Source: Paenibacillus sp. 481 (GTDB lineage: Bacteria > Bacillota > Bacilli > Paenibacillales > Paenibacillaceae). Taken from it: DNA of 64,000 nucleotides. Position 1 is the first letter of the stretch, and the number at the start of each line of letters is the position of its first letter. This document shows, one piece after another, positions 7,967 through 15,124 of the stretch. A model generated the notes under the pieces. That model made no database searches. It was not told where the DNA came from and worked only from the letters and a program-made list of their open reading frames with translations. The DNA lies in the NCBI RefSeq assembly GCF_021223605.1, contig NZ_CP075175.1:2138501-2202500 (forward strand), read 5' to 3'. The position numbers and the translations under genes were made by a program.

Positions 7967-9763
7967 ATGTTTAGTGCATTATATAGTCTTATGATCATTT
8001 TCAAAAAATATAAATTCTTATTAAGTGAACAAAAAAAAGAGTTTATTTTCATTACCATTATAACGCTTGCTGAAGCGTTTATCCCTCTAATGCAAATTTA
8101 CTCATTAAAAGTTGTTACTGATGAAATTGTTCTAGTTATTCAAGAGAAGCACGAACTGAGTAGAGCTATTTTGTTCATTTTCGCACAGGTTATTCTAATA
8201 CTTACAACATCAGTATTAACTAGCGTAAAAAATTTAATCAGAATGAGAATTGACGCATTAGTAAGTTACAAGTTTGATGAGATCACTTCATTAAAATGCG
8301 GAAAACTACCCTTTGTTTACTATGACAATTCAGAGAATTATGACCATCTTGAAAAAGCATCAAATGGCATAGGGAGCAAAATGGTAAGCTCTTATATGAC
8401 TTTTTTAGAAGTTGCAAAAGCATTCATTACCCTATCTGGTTATGTATTTATGTTATTTGCAGTACATTGGTCTCTTATCTTCATTTTGATCATATTTATC
8501 ATACCCTCATTTTACACTCAACATTTAGTATCAAAATGGAGTTACATACAAATATCTTCCCAAACGTATTTAATGAGAAGAGCTAGCTATTTAAATAATC
8601 AGTTAAGAAATAGAGCTACAAATAAGGAATTGAAATTCTTTAATCATTATTATTTTTTATTAAATTATTGGAGTAAGTCCTTTCTTAAAACAGTCAACGA
8701 TAAGTATCTGCTTGAAAAGAAGACAACGAAGGTCAATCTAATGGTGTTTAGCTTTGATAGCCTCGCCACGAATATATTTTCAATTATTCTTTTATGGATA
8801 GGAACAAAAGGAAAGCTAACAGTTGGAGATTACGTGGCAATGTCTCAGATACTTTCGATGTCTGTTTCCTCTATACAAGCATTGTCTAATAATTTTGGGG
8901 CAATTATAAAAGATAGTTTTTTCATAAAAGATTTTGACTATTTTATGAGTTTAGAAGAGGAGAATACCCCTGAACGCACGCTTACTATAAAATTTCCTCT
9001 AAATCGAGGAATTGAAGTAAAAAATTTATCCTTTAAATATCCAAATTCAGAAGACCGTGTACTGAAAAATATTTCTTTCAATGTACAACCAGGCGAAAAA
9101 GTCGCTATTGTTGGCGTTAATGGTTCGGGAAAGAGTACTCTCGTCAAGTGCCTAACTAGTCTGTATAAAATTGACTCTGGGCAAATTTTGTACGATGGTA
9201 TCGATATAAATTCAGTTAATCCATCTAAGCTTCGACAAAATATTACGGTTGTCTTTCAAGATTTCGTTCAATATCAGCTCAGTTTAAAAGAAAACATTAC
9301 CTTTAAAGAGCAATTAACCGAATTGGATTTAGAGCGATTAAACCATGTTATCCAAGAATCTGGGCTTAAAGATTTGGTTGATAAACTTCCCAATGGAGTG
9401 GAAACACCTCTTGGCTCGACTTTACAAGGGGGGATTGAGTTATCAGGAGGACAATGGCAAAAAGTTGGCTTAGCAAGGGCGTTGTTCCGGAACTCAGATA
9501 TTATTATTTTGGACGAGCCTACTGCAGCACTTGATCCATTGGCTGAAACGGAATTACTATCAAAATTCATGAAAATGGTTGAAATTAGAACATCATTCAT
9601 TATAACCCACCGCCTTGGAAGTTGTATTAATGCGGATAAAATTTTGGTTTTAGATGATGGGCAAATCATCGAATCAGGTACTCATGAAGAGCTCATGGTG
9701 AATGGAAACAAATATTCCAAAATGTTCAAATCTCAGGCGGATTGGTATAAAAGCAAATCATAG
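7967..9763 (+). CDS. ABC exporter (fused membrane and ATPase domains), no C39 peptidase
   Basis: A 598-residue half-transporter of the bacteriocin and lipid exporter type. Residues about 20-330 form six membrane helices; the ATPase domain has Walker A GVNGSGKST near residue 380, the Q-loop VFQDF, the signature LSGGQ near 490, Walker B IIILDEP near 512 and the H-loop THR near 546. There is no N-terminal cysteine peptidase domain, which fits the leaderless peptides encoded next. The last codons and stop are part of the repeat that has been duplicated with the peptide genes. Weak ribosome binding site (AAAGAG). Confidence 0.88.
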   Translation: MFSALYSLMIIFKKYKFLLSEQKKEFIFITIITLAEAFIPLMQIYSLKVVTDEIVLVIQEKHELSRAILFIFAQVILILTTSVLTSVKNLIRMRIDALVSYKFDEITSLKCGKLPFVYYDNSENYDHLEKASNGIGSKMVSSYMTFLEVAKAFITLSGYVFMLFAVHWSLIFILIIFIIPSFYTQHLVSKWSYIQISSQTYLMRRASYLNNQLRNRATNKELKFFNHYYFLLNYWSKSFLKTVNDKYLLEKKTTKVNLMVFSFDSLATNIFSIILLWIGTKGKLTVGDYVAMSQILSMSVSSIQALSNNFGAIIKDSFFIKDFDYFMSLEEENTPERTLTIKFPLNRGIEVKNLSFKYPNSEDRVLKNISFNVQPGEKVAIVGVNGSGKSTLVKCLTSLYKIDSGQILYDGIDINSVNPSKLRQNITVVFQDFVQYQLSLKENITFKEQLTELDLERLNHVIQESGLKDLVDKLPNGVETPLGSTLQGGIELSGGQWQKVGLARALFRNSDIIILDEPTAALDPLAETELLSKFMKMVEIRTSFIITHRLGSCINADKILVLDDGQIIESGTHEELMVNGNKYSKMFKSQADWYKSKS

Positions 9764-9801
9764 AACAAAACAAAAATTAATAATGAAGGGAGGTGAAAAA
9801 A

Positions 9802-10014
9802 ATGGCAGGATGTCCAGGTGGTTGGGCGTGGAGCTCGAAACCAAATTGTTCGTCTAATGATGAGTGCACAAGTACTAAATGCGGTAACACCACAACAAAA
9901 TATAGACACCATTATACAGGATGTGTGAAGGCTACCGTAACTTGTGATGTATTCGGTGGCCCAGGTTGCTATGATTGTTTTTGGCAAAATTCGCAATATG
10001 TAAGCTGTTGTTAA
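9802..10014 (+). CDS. leaderless ten-cysteine bacteriocin-like peptide 1
   Basis: A 70-residue peptide beginning MAGCPGGW and ending in CC. Cysteines are at 4, 16, 22, 27, 41, 48, 56, 59, 69 and 70, so five disulfides are possible. There is no signal peptide and no double-glycine leader; the glycine, serine, tyrosine and tryptophan content is high. The longer frame from 9793 uses a GTG inside the ribosome binding site (GGGAGGTGA), so ATG 9802 is the start. The YRHHYTGC segment resembles laterosporulin (YRHVYAIC from memory), a leaderless defensin-like class IId bacteriocin from Brevibacillus. Antimicrobial activity is inference from context and form. Confidence 0.82.
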   Translation: MAGCPGGWAWSSKPNCSSNDECTSTKCGNTTTKYRHHYTGCVKATVTCDVFGGPGCYDCFWQNSQYVSCC

Positions 10015-10071
10015 GTACTAAAAACAAATCATAGAACAAAACAAAATTAGTAATGAAGAGAGGTAAAAAAA

Positions 10072-10290
10072 ATGGCAGGATGTCCTAGCGGTTGGACGAG
10101 TAGCTCGAAGCCAAATTGTTCGCCTAGAGAAGAGTGCACAAGTACTCCATGTGGTAACAGCACAACAAGATATAAACACATTTATGTTGGGTGTGAGATA
10201 GTCCAAATGTCTGTAGGCTGCGCAACATTTGGTGGCACACATTGCGCAGATTGTTTTTGGGACAATTCGCAATATCTAAGCTGTTGTTAA
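10072..10290 (+). CDS. leaderless ten-cysteine bacteriocin-like peptide 2
   Basis: A 72-residue paralogue of the preceding peptide, beginning MAGCPSGW, with cysteines at 4, 16, 22, 27, 41, 50, 58, 61, 71 and 72. The first five cysteines are in identical positions; a two-residue insertion lies between Cys41 and the next. The conserved parts are the N-terminus, SSKPNC, ECTSTxCGN, YxHxYxGC, FGG, DCFWxNSQY and the final SCC. Ribosome binding site AGAGAGG. The two peptides might act singly or as a two-component pair. No separate immunity gene is apparent after it. Confidence 0.82.
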   Translation: MAGCPSGWTSSSKPNCSPREECTSTPCGNSTTRYKHIYVGCEIVQMSVGCATFGGTHCADCFWDNSQYLSCC

Positions 10291-10675
10291 GTATAAAGGG
10301 GGCTGTCCAATAAGTCCCCAAAATAAAAAGGTTGGGTGAGAAAACATAAGGTTTTCCTTCCAACCTTTTTGTGTACCTGCTTTTACAGGCATATAGAGAG
10401 GCCGATGCCCGCCACCTTCAGTACTGTACATCATATCCCGTCACCTCTTGAGTACAGCTTGTGAAATTGGGAGCCTTAACCAAGGTGCATGAATACCTTT
10501 TTTAAATCAACAATGCGACATATGGAAAATATAAAAAATCGCCCTGCATCAGCAGAACGGCTCCAATGTACTATTAATGCTTTGTATCCTAAAGAAAATT
10601 GCCACCACATGTTTCGTAAAGTAAAATTAAGCCCCGAACATTTGACCGTCCGAGGCTCACCTACCCTGTAGTCAA
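10291..10675. other. intergenic region after the peptide operon
   Basis: Apart from the terminator, the 385 bp show no credible gene. At 10300-10318 a GGGGGCTGTCCAATAAGTCC string resembles ends of some Firmicute insertion sequences, but no transposase is present. A short 60-codon plus-strand frame at 10489-10671 has no ribosome binding site and is not called. Confidence 0.5.
10325..10375 (+). terminator. intrinsic terminator of the peptide operon
   Basis: An 11 bp stem (AAAAAGGTTGG at 10325-10335 with its complement at 10360-10370) encloses a 24-base loop and ends in five T. It closes the plus-strand operon 35 bases after the second peptide gene. Confidence 0.8.
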
Positions 10676-11575
10676 CTATTTTTTCAGCGTTGGACTTGGC
10701 AGATCTGCAAATGCATATCGATTCATACCGCACAAATCCATTTTTTCACGCAACCCATCCACAACTCGGCAGAAATAAACTTCCTTGCCTTCGGCACCCT
10801 CATATGTCCTTAAATCATAATCATTTTTTAATAACGAGTAAGTATGATGGAGGTCGTTGACCAGAACCCGCTTAATATGAGTGCTTGTAATATTCGGATC
10901 AAGGCTGCATTCATTCACAAGTGCCTGAAGCGTATCTTGAAGTGCACGCTTGTCATACGCTGGATGCGATAACAAATAGTTTAAGTCGACTAAATCTTTA
11001 AACCTCGGTCTTACGATAGTCTGGTGCAGCTTCCAAGCCACTTGAAGCGCAAGGGGTGCGGAATACGGAAAAATGAAGCTATCCCCGAAGACAGGCTTAT
11101 ACTGTAGCGCAACAGGCTCTACTTCCATTTCTAAGTTAAACGAGATATCGAGATCCAGTTCGTAATATTGATTTTCACGCCTCGGTTCACCCTTAAAATA
11201 ATATTCCACTTCTGTATTTACCGTCGGGAAATCATCTGCCATCGCATAGTCGATGTATCTCCAATAGTCATCATCATTAAAACTTTTAAACACAATACCG
11301 TCATCCAAGTCCAGTTCAGTCACTTGAATCATCCAAGCTGTAAATGTCTTACACGCGTGCTCTGTGTCTTCGATTTTGCCTGCATACAACAAGTCTAAAT
11401 CACTCACAGCGCGGAGCTCTGGGTCTTCTAAATATTGTCTAGTTAGTAGACTACCCTTTAATACAAATGGCTTATTTACGAGTGCTATTCTTCGTAAGAG
11501 GGCTTCCATTACAACTAGCCGTCTCACCTTAGGTTCCAAGTCTTTTATGTTTTCCACGTGTTTCATCCTCATCAT
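10676..11575 (-). CDS. AbiEii-like nucleotidyltransferase-fold protein
   Basis: A 299-residue protein with the AbiEii/AbiGii-type nucleotidyltransferase signature: FVLKGSLLTRQYL near residues 38-50, followed by RAVSDLDLLY where D-L-D would bind metal. Later the LQVAWKLHQTIVRPRFKDLVDL segment matches the conserved K...RxKDxxDL region of these proteins. AbiEii proteins are toxins of abortive infection systems that modify tRNA or other targets. The partner upstream is not a classical AbiEi antitoxin by eye. Several start ATGs lie together (11575, 11572, 11566) after GGGGGAG. It could also be a house-keeping orphan nucleotidyltransferase. Confidence 0.72.
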   Translation of the reverse strand: MMRMKHVENIKDLEPKVRRLVVMEALLRRIALVNKPFVLKGSLLTRQYLEDPELRAVSDLDLLYAGKIEDTEHACKTFTAWMIQVTELDLDDGIVFKSFNDDDYWRYIDYAMADDFPTVNTEVEYYFKGEPRRENQYYELDLDISFNLEMEVEPVALQYKPVFGDSFIFPYSAPLALQVAWKLHQTIVRPRFKDLVDLNYLLSHPAYDKRALQDTLQALVNECSLDPNITSTHIKRVLVNDLHHTYSLLKNDYDLRTYEGAEGKEVYFCRVVDGLREKMDLCGMNRYAFADLPSPTLKK

Positions 11576-11583
11576 CTCCCCCG

Positions 11584-12174
11584 TTACAATGTTGAGATCC
11601 AGCCGCTATCCAATTCTTCTCTACTATCATAAATACATAGCTCATATTGTTGTTTGATGAGTTCTATATTATTTTGCTGTAAAATGGTATGTATCTGGTC
11701 GACACGGCTATAAAATTGCGCTGGGCCTTCATATTCTCTAACCGTAATAAATCGCACTTTACCATTCGCGTTCATCGAGTTTCTAGAAATATGTCCGCCA
11801 TGGCTTGCGCAACAATTTTTTAACTTGGCTACATCATCGACCTCTACCTTGCCATGCCATTCAAAATAAGGCTTCGAATGCTGCACGATCGGCTCATAAA
11901 AATACTTTTCTTCCTGCGGGGGAATCTCTACTTTTTTCCTTACAATAGTAAATCCGTTGTTGCGAAAAGCCGTTGCAACCCTTTCAATTTCTATATTAGC
12001 TGCTTGAAAATCTGCGCACTGGGTAACACCTGTAATCATGGGCTGCGTGATGTAGTGTCCTTGATCCAAGACGATCATAAGAGGCTTAACTTGTTCTGAC
12101 TGACAAATACTCATAAAAGCTTCCTTCTCATCCAACTTCAAATCATTAATGGTAAGGTGATATTCAAATTCCAT
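11584..12174 (-). CDS. unknown protein paired with the AbiEii-like gene
   Basis: A 196-residue soluble protein I do not recognise. It has internal similarity in pattern (two alternating beta-alpha halves), with an FEWHGKVEV segment followed by HGGHISRN and RFITVREYEG, and ends IYDSREELDSGW. ATG 12174 has AAGGAG 8 bases upstream, so the nine extra codons of the longest frame are dropped. The stop is eight bases before the AbiEii-like start, so the two are co-transcribed. By position it could be a cognate antitoxin or a fellow effector; it has no visible winged-helix domain of the AbiEi kind. A 14 bp palindrome lies 60 bases upstream. Confidence 0.6.
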   Translation of the reverse strand: MEFEYHLTINDLKLDEKEAFMSICQSEQVKPLMIVLDQGHYITQPMITGVTQCADFQAANIEIERVATAFRNNGFTIVRKKVEIPPQEEKYFYEPIVQHSKPYFEWHGKVEVDDVAKLKNCCASHGGHISRNSMNANGKVRFITVREYEGPAQFYSRVDQIHTILQQNNIELIKQQYELCIYDSREELDSGWISTL

Positions 12175-12234
12175 GATTTCACTCCTTGAAAGTTCTTTCA
12201 TGCTGTATCAGAAAGACCTGCTTAATGCCATGCC

Positions 12235-12248
12235 ATAGGTATACCTAT
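12235..12248. promoter_or_regulatory. 14 bp palindrome upstream of the AbiEii-like pair
   Basis: ATAGGTATACCTAT is a perfect palindrome 60 bases upstream of the start codon at 12174. Its place fits an operator for autoregulation of the two-gene unit. The binding protein is unknown. Confidence 0.45.
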
Positions 12249-12539
12249 TATTGGATTTTAAACAAGTTCACGAGTTGTTACAATTGCTGCGAATATTTCA
12301 TTTTATAGCCTATCAAGTCGAGCCCCTAACAACTGATACAAACAGGCTTCATAATACGTCCCAAGTTGCTTCATTTGGCTTATTTCGATTCAAATCCCTG
12401 CACAAACGCAGATTTTTTCCAATGCACGTCTTTTTCCTTAAAAACACCTGCACATTTACATGATTTTACTTGTGCTAACATAACCAGCATGGCGTTCACA
12501 CAAAAACAAAAAATAAATTGTTGAATTTTTCCGTTGTTC

Positions 12540-12568
12540 TTGCTTTTTCCCTCCGAATCTTCTATAAT
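12540..12568 (+). promoter_or_regulatory. promoter of tRNA-Arg
   Basis: TTGCTT (12540-12545) and TATAAT (12563-12568) are 17 bases apart. The tRNA begins 26 bases after the -10 box. Confidence 0.75.
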
Positions 12569-12593
12569 AAGTCGAGCATCTTTCATTAGTTGT

Positions 12594-12668
12594 GCGCCCG
12601 TGGTCCAATGGATATGACGTAGGCCTCCGGAGCCTGAGATCAAGGTTCGATTCCTTGCGGGCGCGCCA
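12594..12668 (+). tRNA. tRNA-Arg (anticodon CCG)
   Basis: The acceptor stem GCGCCCG pairs with CGGGCGC, followed by discriminator G and an encoded CCA. The anticodon loop CTCCGGA gives anticodon CCG, reading CGG. The T arm has the standard GGTTCGATTCC. It is a single tRNA gene with its own promoter. Confidence 0.95.
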
Positions 12669-12763
12669 TACATTTTCTGAACCCGCGTCTGGGGCGGGAG
12701 ATTAGAAGCAATTTAACAAGCTACTTAACGAACGCATATTGCAACATATTAGGGATACGAAGG

Positions 12764-12812
12764 AACATCCGCCAGCACAAGCCCACAGGCTTACAGGTAG
12801 GATGTTTTTTTC
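12764..12812 (+). terminator. terminator after tRNA-Arg
   Basis: AACATCC (12764-12770) pairs with GGATGTT (12800-12806), with a small inner AAGCC/GGCTT hairpin, followed by a run of T. It separates the tRNA from the clpP promoter. Confidence 0.6.
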
Positions 12813-12821
12813 AATATCGAG

Positions 12822-12838
12822 TTTGACCATCTTTGACT
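12822..12838. promoter_or_regulatory. CtsR operator of clpP
   Basis: TTTGACC-ATC-TTTGACT reads on the other strand as AGTCAAA-GAT-GGTCAAA, matching the CtsR heptad repeat (RGTCAAANANRGTCAAA). It overlaps the -35 box of the clpP promoter, so CtsR would repress clpP until heat or protein stress. Confidence 0.85.
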
Positions 12839-12861
12839 TTTTGCAAATTCTGAATTATAGT
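12833..12861 (+). promoter_or_regulatory. sigma-A promoter of clpP
   Basis: TTGACT (12833-12838) and TATAGT (12856-12861) are 17 bases apart. The -35 box lies inside the CtsR operator. Confidence 0.8.
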
Positions 12862-12973
12862 TAATTTATCCCGTTTAATGGGTATAGCACGATTCATAAA
12901 CAGGCAATGCTTATTATCATTGGGCGAATGCATCCGATGGCGGATGCAACGTATTCGTAAGGAGGAGTTAAAC

Positions 12974-13570
12974 ATGAGTTACGTACCTATGGTTGTCGAA
13001 CAGACAAATCGGGGCGAACGCGCATATGACATTTACTCGAGATTGTTGAAGGATCGGATTATTTTCTTGGGAAGCCCAGTCAATGATGTAGTGGCGAACT
13101 CCATTATCGCCCAGATGCTATTTTTAGCTGCTGACGACCCAGAGAAAGATATTTACTTGTACATCAACAGTCCAGGCGGCTCCATTTCCGCTGGCATGGG
13201 CATCTACGATACAATGCAGCATATTAAGCCAGACGTATCTACCATTTGTGTAGGTATGGCAGCTTCGATGGGCGCATTCCTGCTGAACGCAGGCGCTAAA
13301 GGCAAGCGTCTTGCGCTCCCTAACAGCGAAGTTATGATTCACCAACCGCTGGGCGGAGCAGAAGGCCAAGCATCGGATATTCATATCCGTGCGCAGCGCA
13401 TCTTGAAGATGCGTGACAACCTCAACCGCATCTTGGCTGACCGCACAGGTCAACCGTTAGAGCGCATTGAGAAAGATACGGACCGCGACTACTTCATGTC
13501 CGCGCAAGAAGCGCTGGAGTACGGTCTCGTTGACAAAGTATTGGATAAACCGCTTAGCGAGTTGATATAA
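12974..13570 (+). CDS. clpP: ATP-dependent Clp protease proteolytic subunit
   Basis: Serine protease that forms the tetradecameric chamber fed by ClpX, ClpC or ClpE unfoldases and removes misfolded and regulatory proteins. The 198-residue product has the catalytic triad Ser98 (GMAASMGA), His123 (MIHQPLGG) and Asp172 at the expected positions. The frame opens 32 codons earlier, but ATG 12974 has AAGGAGG upstream and gives the family length. It is monocistronic: own CtsR-controlled promoter upstream and a hairpin terminator downstream. Confidence 0.97.
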   Translation: MSYVPMVVEQTNRGERAYDIYSRLLKDRIIFLGSPVNDVVANSIIAQMLFLAADDPEKDIYLYINSPGGSISAGMGIYDTMQHIKPDVSTICVGMAASMGAFLLNAGAKGKRLALPNSEVMIHQPLGGAEGQASDIHIRAQRILKMRDNLNRILADRTGQPLERIEKDTDRDYFMSAQEALEYGLVDKVLDKPLSELI

Positions 13571-13620
13571 ACAAGCTATAGGCGTCATGCTAAGCACGCA
13601 GAGCGAGCTTTACAAGCTGA

Positions 13621-13655
13621 AAGCCGTTCACCAATGAGGTGGACGGCTTTCTTAT
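13621..13655. terminator. terminator between clpP and the DUF4956 gene
   Basis: AAAGCCGTTCACC (13621-13633) pairs with GGTGGACGGCTTT (13639-13651) with one G-U pair and a five-base loop. On the plus strand TCTTATTT follows, so it mainly serves clpP; the convergent Pel operon ends at the same place and may use the same hairpin. Confidence 0.75.
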
Positions 13656-14336
13656 TTAAGGCGCGTAATCTCCGTTGTAGCTGACGAGCACAACATCTTT
13701 AACCCCATCCAACGCGGCAAGTGCGTCAACAAACGCCGTGTTGTCATCACTTAGCCTCGTTTCTACCGTAAGCTCGGTCATCCCTTTGCGTACCGTTTTT
13801 GATTTCAACACCGATTTACGCTTGCGCAGCTGTACGAGTACTTCGTCACTCGCTTTCTCTTCATATTGCAAAATGACCAAGTATGGCTTCTGCTTTTCTT
13901 GCCGCTGCGATAAAAAGTAAATCGTTGCCCCAATTGCCAACGATCCGAAAATAGACAACGGATACAACTTGGCCCCTGTCGCGATCCCGACAGAAACGGC
14001 CCAAAACATATAAATAATGTCCATCGGATCTTTCACCGCCGTACGGAACCGCACAATACTCAGTGCGCCTACCATGCCGAGCGAGAGTACGATATTGGTG
14101 CTGATCGTCATAATAATGAGCGTCGTAATCATCGTCATTAACACGAACGTCACATTATAGTTATGACTGTACACGACTCCACGGAAACATTTTTGATATA
14201 CCCAATATATGAACATACCGATAAGGAAAGAAATAAGCATTCCCCAAAAAATTTCAATCAGCGAAATTTTGTTAAACGCCTCTAATTGCAGCACACTCTT
14301 TTTAAACATATCTTTAAAATTCACGATCTGATCCAT
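13656..14336 (-). CDS. DUF4956 membrane protein
   Basis: A 226-residue protein with about four membrane helices in residues 25-150, including the conserved GALSIVRFRTAVKDP motif that marks DUF4956, then a cytosolic C-terminal domain (residues about 155-226) of alternating strands. Function of the family is not established. It commonly accompanies VTC-domain proteins. Start ATG 14336 follows AAGGAG; the 18 extra codons upstream overlap the previous gene and are dropped. It is the last gene of the Pel operon and is 20 bases after the VTC gene. Confidence 0.85.
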   Translation of the reverse strand: MDQIVNFKDMFKKSVLQLEAFNKISLIEIFWGMLISFLIGMFIYWVYQKCFRGVVYSHNYNVTFVLMTMITTLIIMTISTNIVLSLGMVGALSIVRFRTAVKDPMDIIYMFWAVSVGIATGAKLYPLSIFGSLAIGATIYFLSQRQEKQKPYLVILQYEEKASDEVLVQLRKRKSVLKSKTVRKGMTELTVETRLSDDNTAFVDALAALDGVKDVVLVSYNGDYAP

Positions 14337-14356
14337 GGTACTCTCCTTACCATTGT

Positions 14357-15079
14357 TTAATAAGCGTACGGCTTGCGGCTCTCTTTGCAAATAGCATACT
14401 TCGAAATCGTGGATCGCTGATGCGCCGACATTTGCAACAAGTCGAACACGACACGGGGCATAAATTGATTGTATTTCACTTCTAAAATGGTTCGGGGCCC
14501 GCCAATCATGGAACGTGTCATCAGATGCGGGTCGAACAACTGGAGGGAATGCACGCCGGCACTAAGCTGCTTATCGAACGTAATCCGCACGTCACCTGCA
14601 TCATACAAATAAGCTTCACGAACGTAATCAACGATAACCGCTGGCTGCATGGCCCCTTGCGTGAAATCACGGTAAAACCGCGCTGACAAGGAACGCTCAT
14701 CTTTGTTGTCTAGCAGCGCTTCGTAATCTCCTAGCATAATCCGATCGACCTGCGCGCGGGTCAGCTGCTCTGATTCCTTGGATACGAGCTCGTTCCACTT
14801 GCTTTTCCGTTCTAGTTTAATGATAGAATCGCACTTGTTGTAAATACGAATACGATATTTGCGCCGATGAAAGATGCCTTCGTTTTTATTGTGCAAAGCG
14901 GATTCATACTTGTTATCAAAATACAAACTGCGGATATGGTAGCCTTCCTCATCGACGGAATGCTTGTCCAACGTCAGCAATGAACGTATCCGCTGCCTTA
15001 AACCGATATATTCATGATGATGAATGTAGAACTTCAACTCATGTCTAAGCTTTACGTCGCCAAAATTCATGCGTGGCAT
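14357..15079 (-). CDS. VTC-domain protein (polyphosphate polymerase-like)
   Basis: A 240-residue protein with the VTC domain of the tunnel-fold (CYTH-like) family. Features include RHELKFYIH at the N-terminus, RSLYFDN, the basic YRIRIYN, KLERKSKWN and the C-terminal LEVKYNQFMP. In yeast Vtc4 this fold makes polyphosphate from ATP; the basic residues of the tunnel (KLERK, RIR, EVK) are present. The bacterial role next to CotH and DUF4956 is unknown. Start ATG 15079 has GGAGG eight bases upstream. It lies between cotH and the DUF4956 gene in the Pel operon. Confidence 0.85.
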   Translation of the reverse strand: MPRMNFGDVKLRHELKFYIHHHEYIGLRQRIRSLLTLDKHSVDEEGYHIRSLYFDNKYESALHNKNEGIFHRRKYRIRIYNKCDSIIKLERKSKWNELVSKESEQLTRAQVDRIMLGDYEALLDNKDERSLSARFYRDFTQGAMQPAVIVDYVREAYLYDAGDVRITFDKQLSAGVHSLQLFDPHLMTRSMIGGPRTILEVKYNQFMPRVVFDLLQMSAHQRSTISKYAICKESRKPYAY

Positions 15080-15124
15080 CGTGTATCCTCCGATTATACT
15101 TAGCGTTTATTGAACGTTATTCCA

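Larger units (their letters stand above)
9751..10292 (+). repeat. tandem duplication covering the two peptide genes
   Basis: Copy A (9751-10017) and copy B (10022-10292) each start with the same AAxCAAATCATAGAACAAAA sequence, continue through a matching ribosome binding region and end with the peptide gene and TAAGTA. Copy A begins inside the last codons of the ABC exporter gene, so the second peptide arose by unequal tandem duplication that took in the exporter's 3' end. The peptides have since diverged in the loops while all ten cysteines are retained. Confidence 0.85.
12175..12593. other. intergenic region between the AbiEii-like pair and tRNA-Arg
   Basis: The 419 bp contain the ATAGGTATACCTAT palindrome near the left end and a strong promoter for the tRNA near the right end. 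The frames in between lack ribosome binding sites and are not called. Confidence 0.6.

Noticed and set aside
10300..10322. GGGGGCTGTCCAATAAGTCCCC, similar to insertion sequence ends
   Set aside because: No transposase, no matching second end and no target duplication were seen; it may only be a remnant or part of the terminator region.
10489..10671. 60-codon plus-strand frame between the peptide operon and the AbiEii-like gene
   Set aside because: No ribosome binding site, no upstream promoter, and the composition is unlike the neighbouring peptides.
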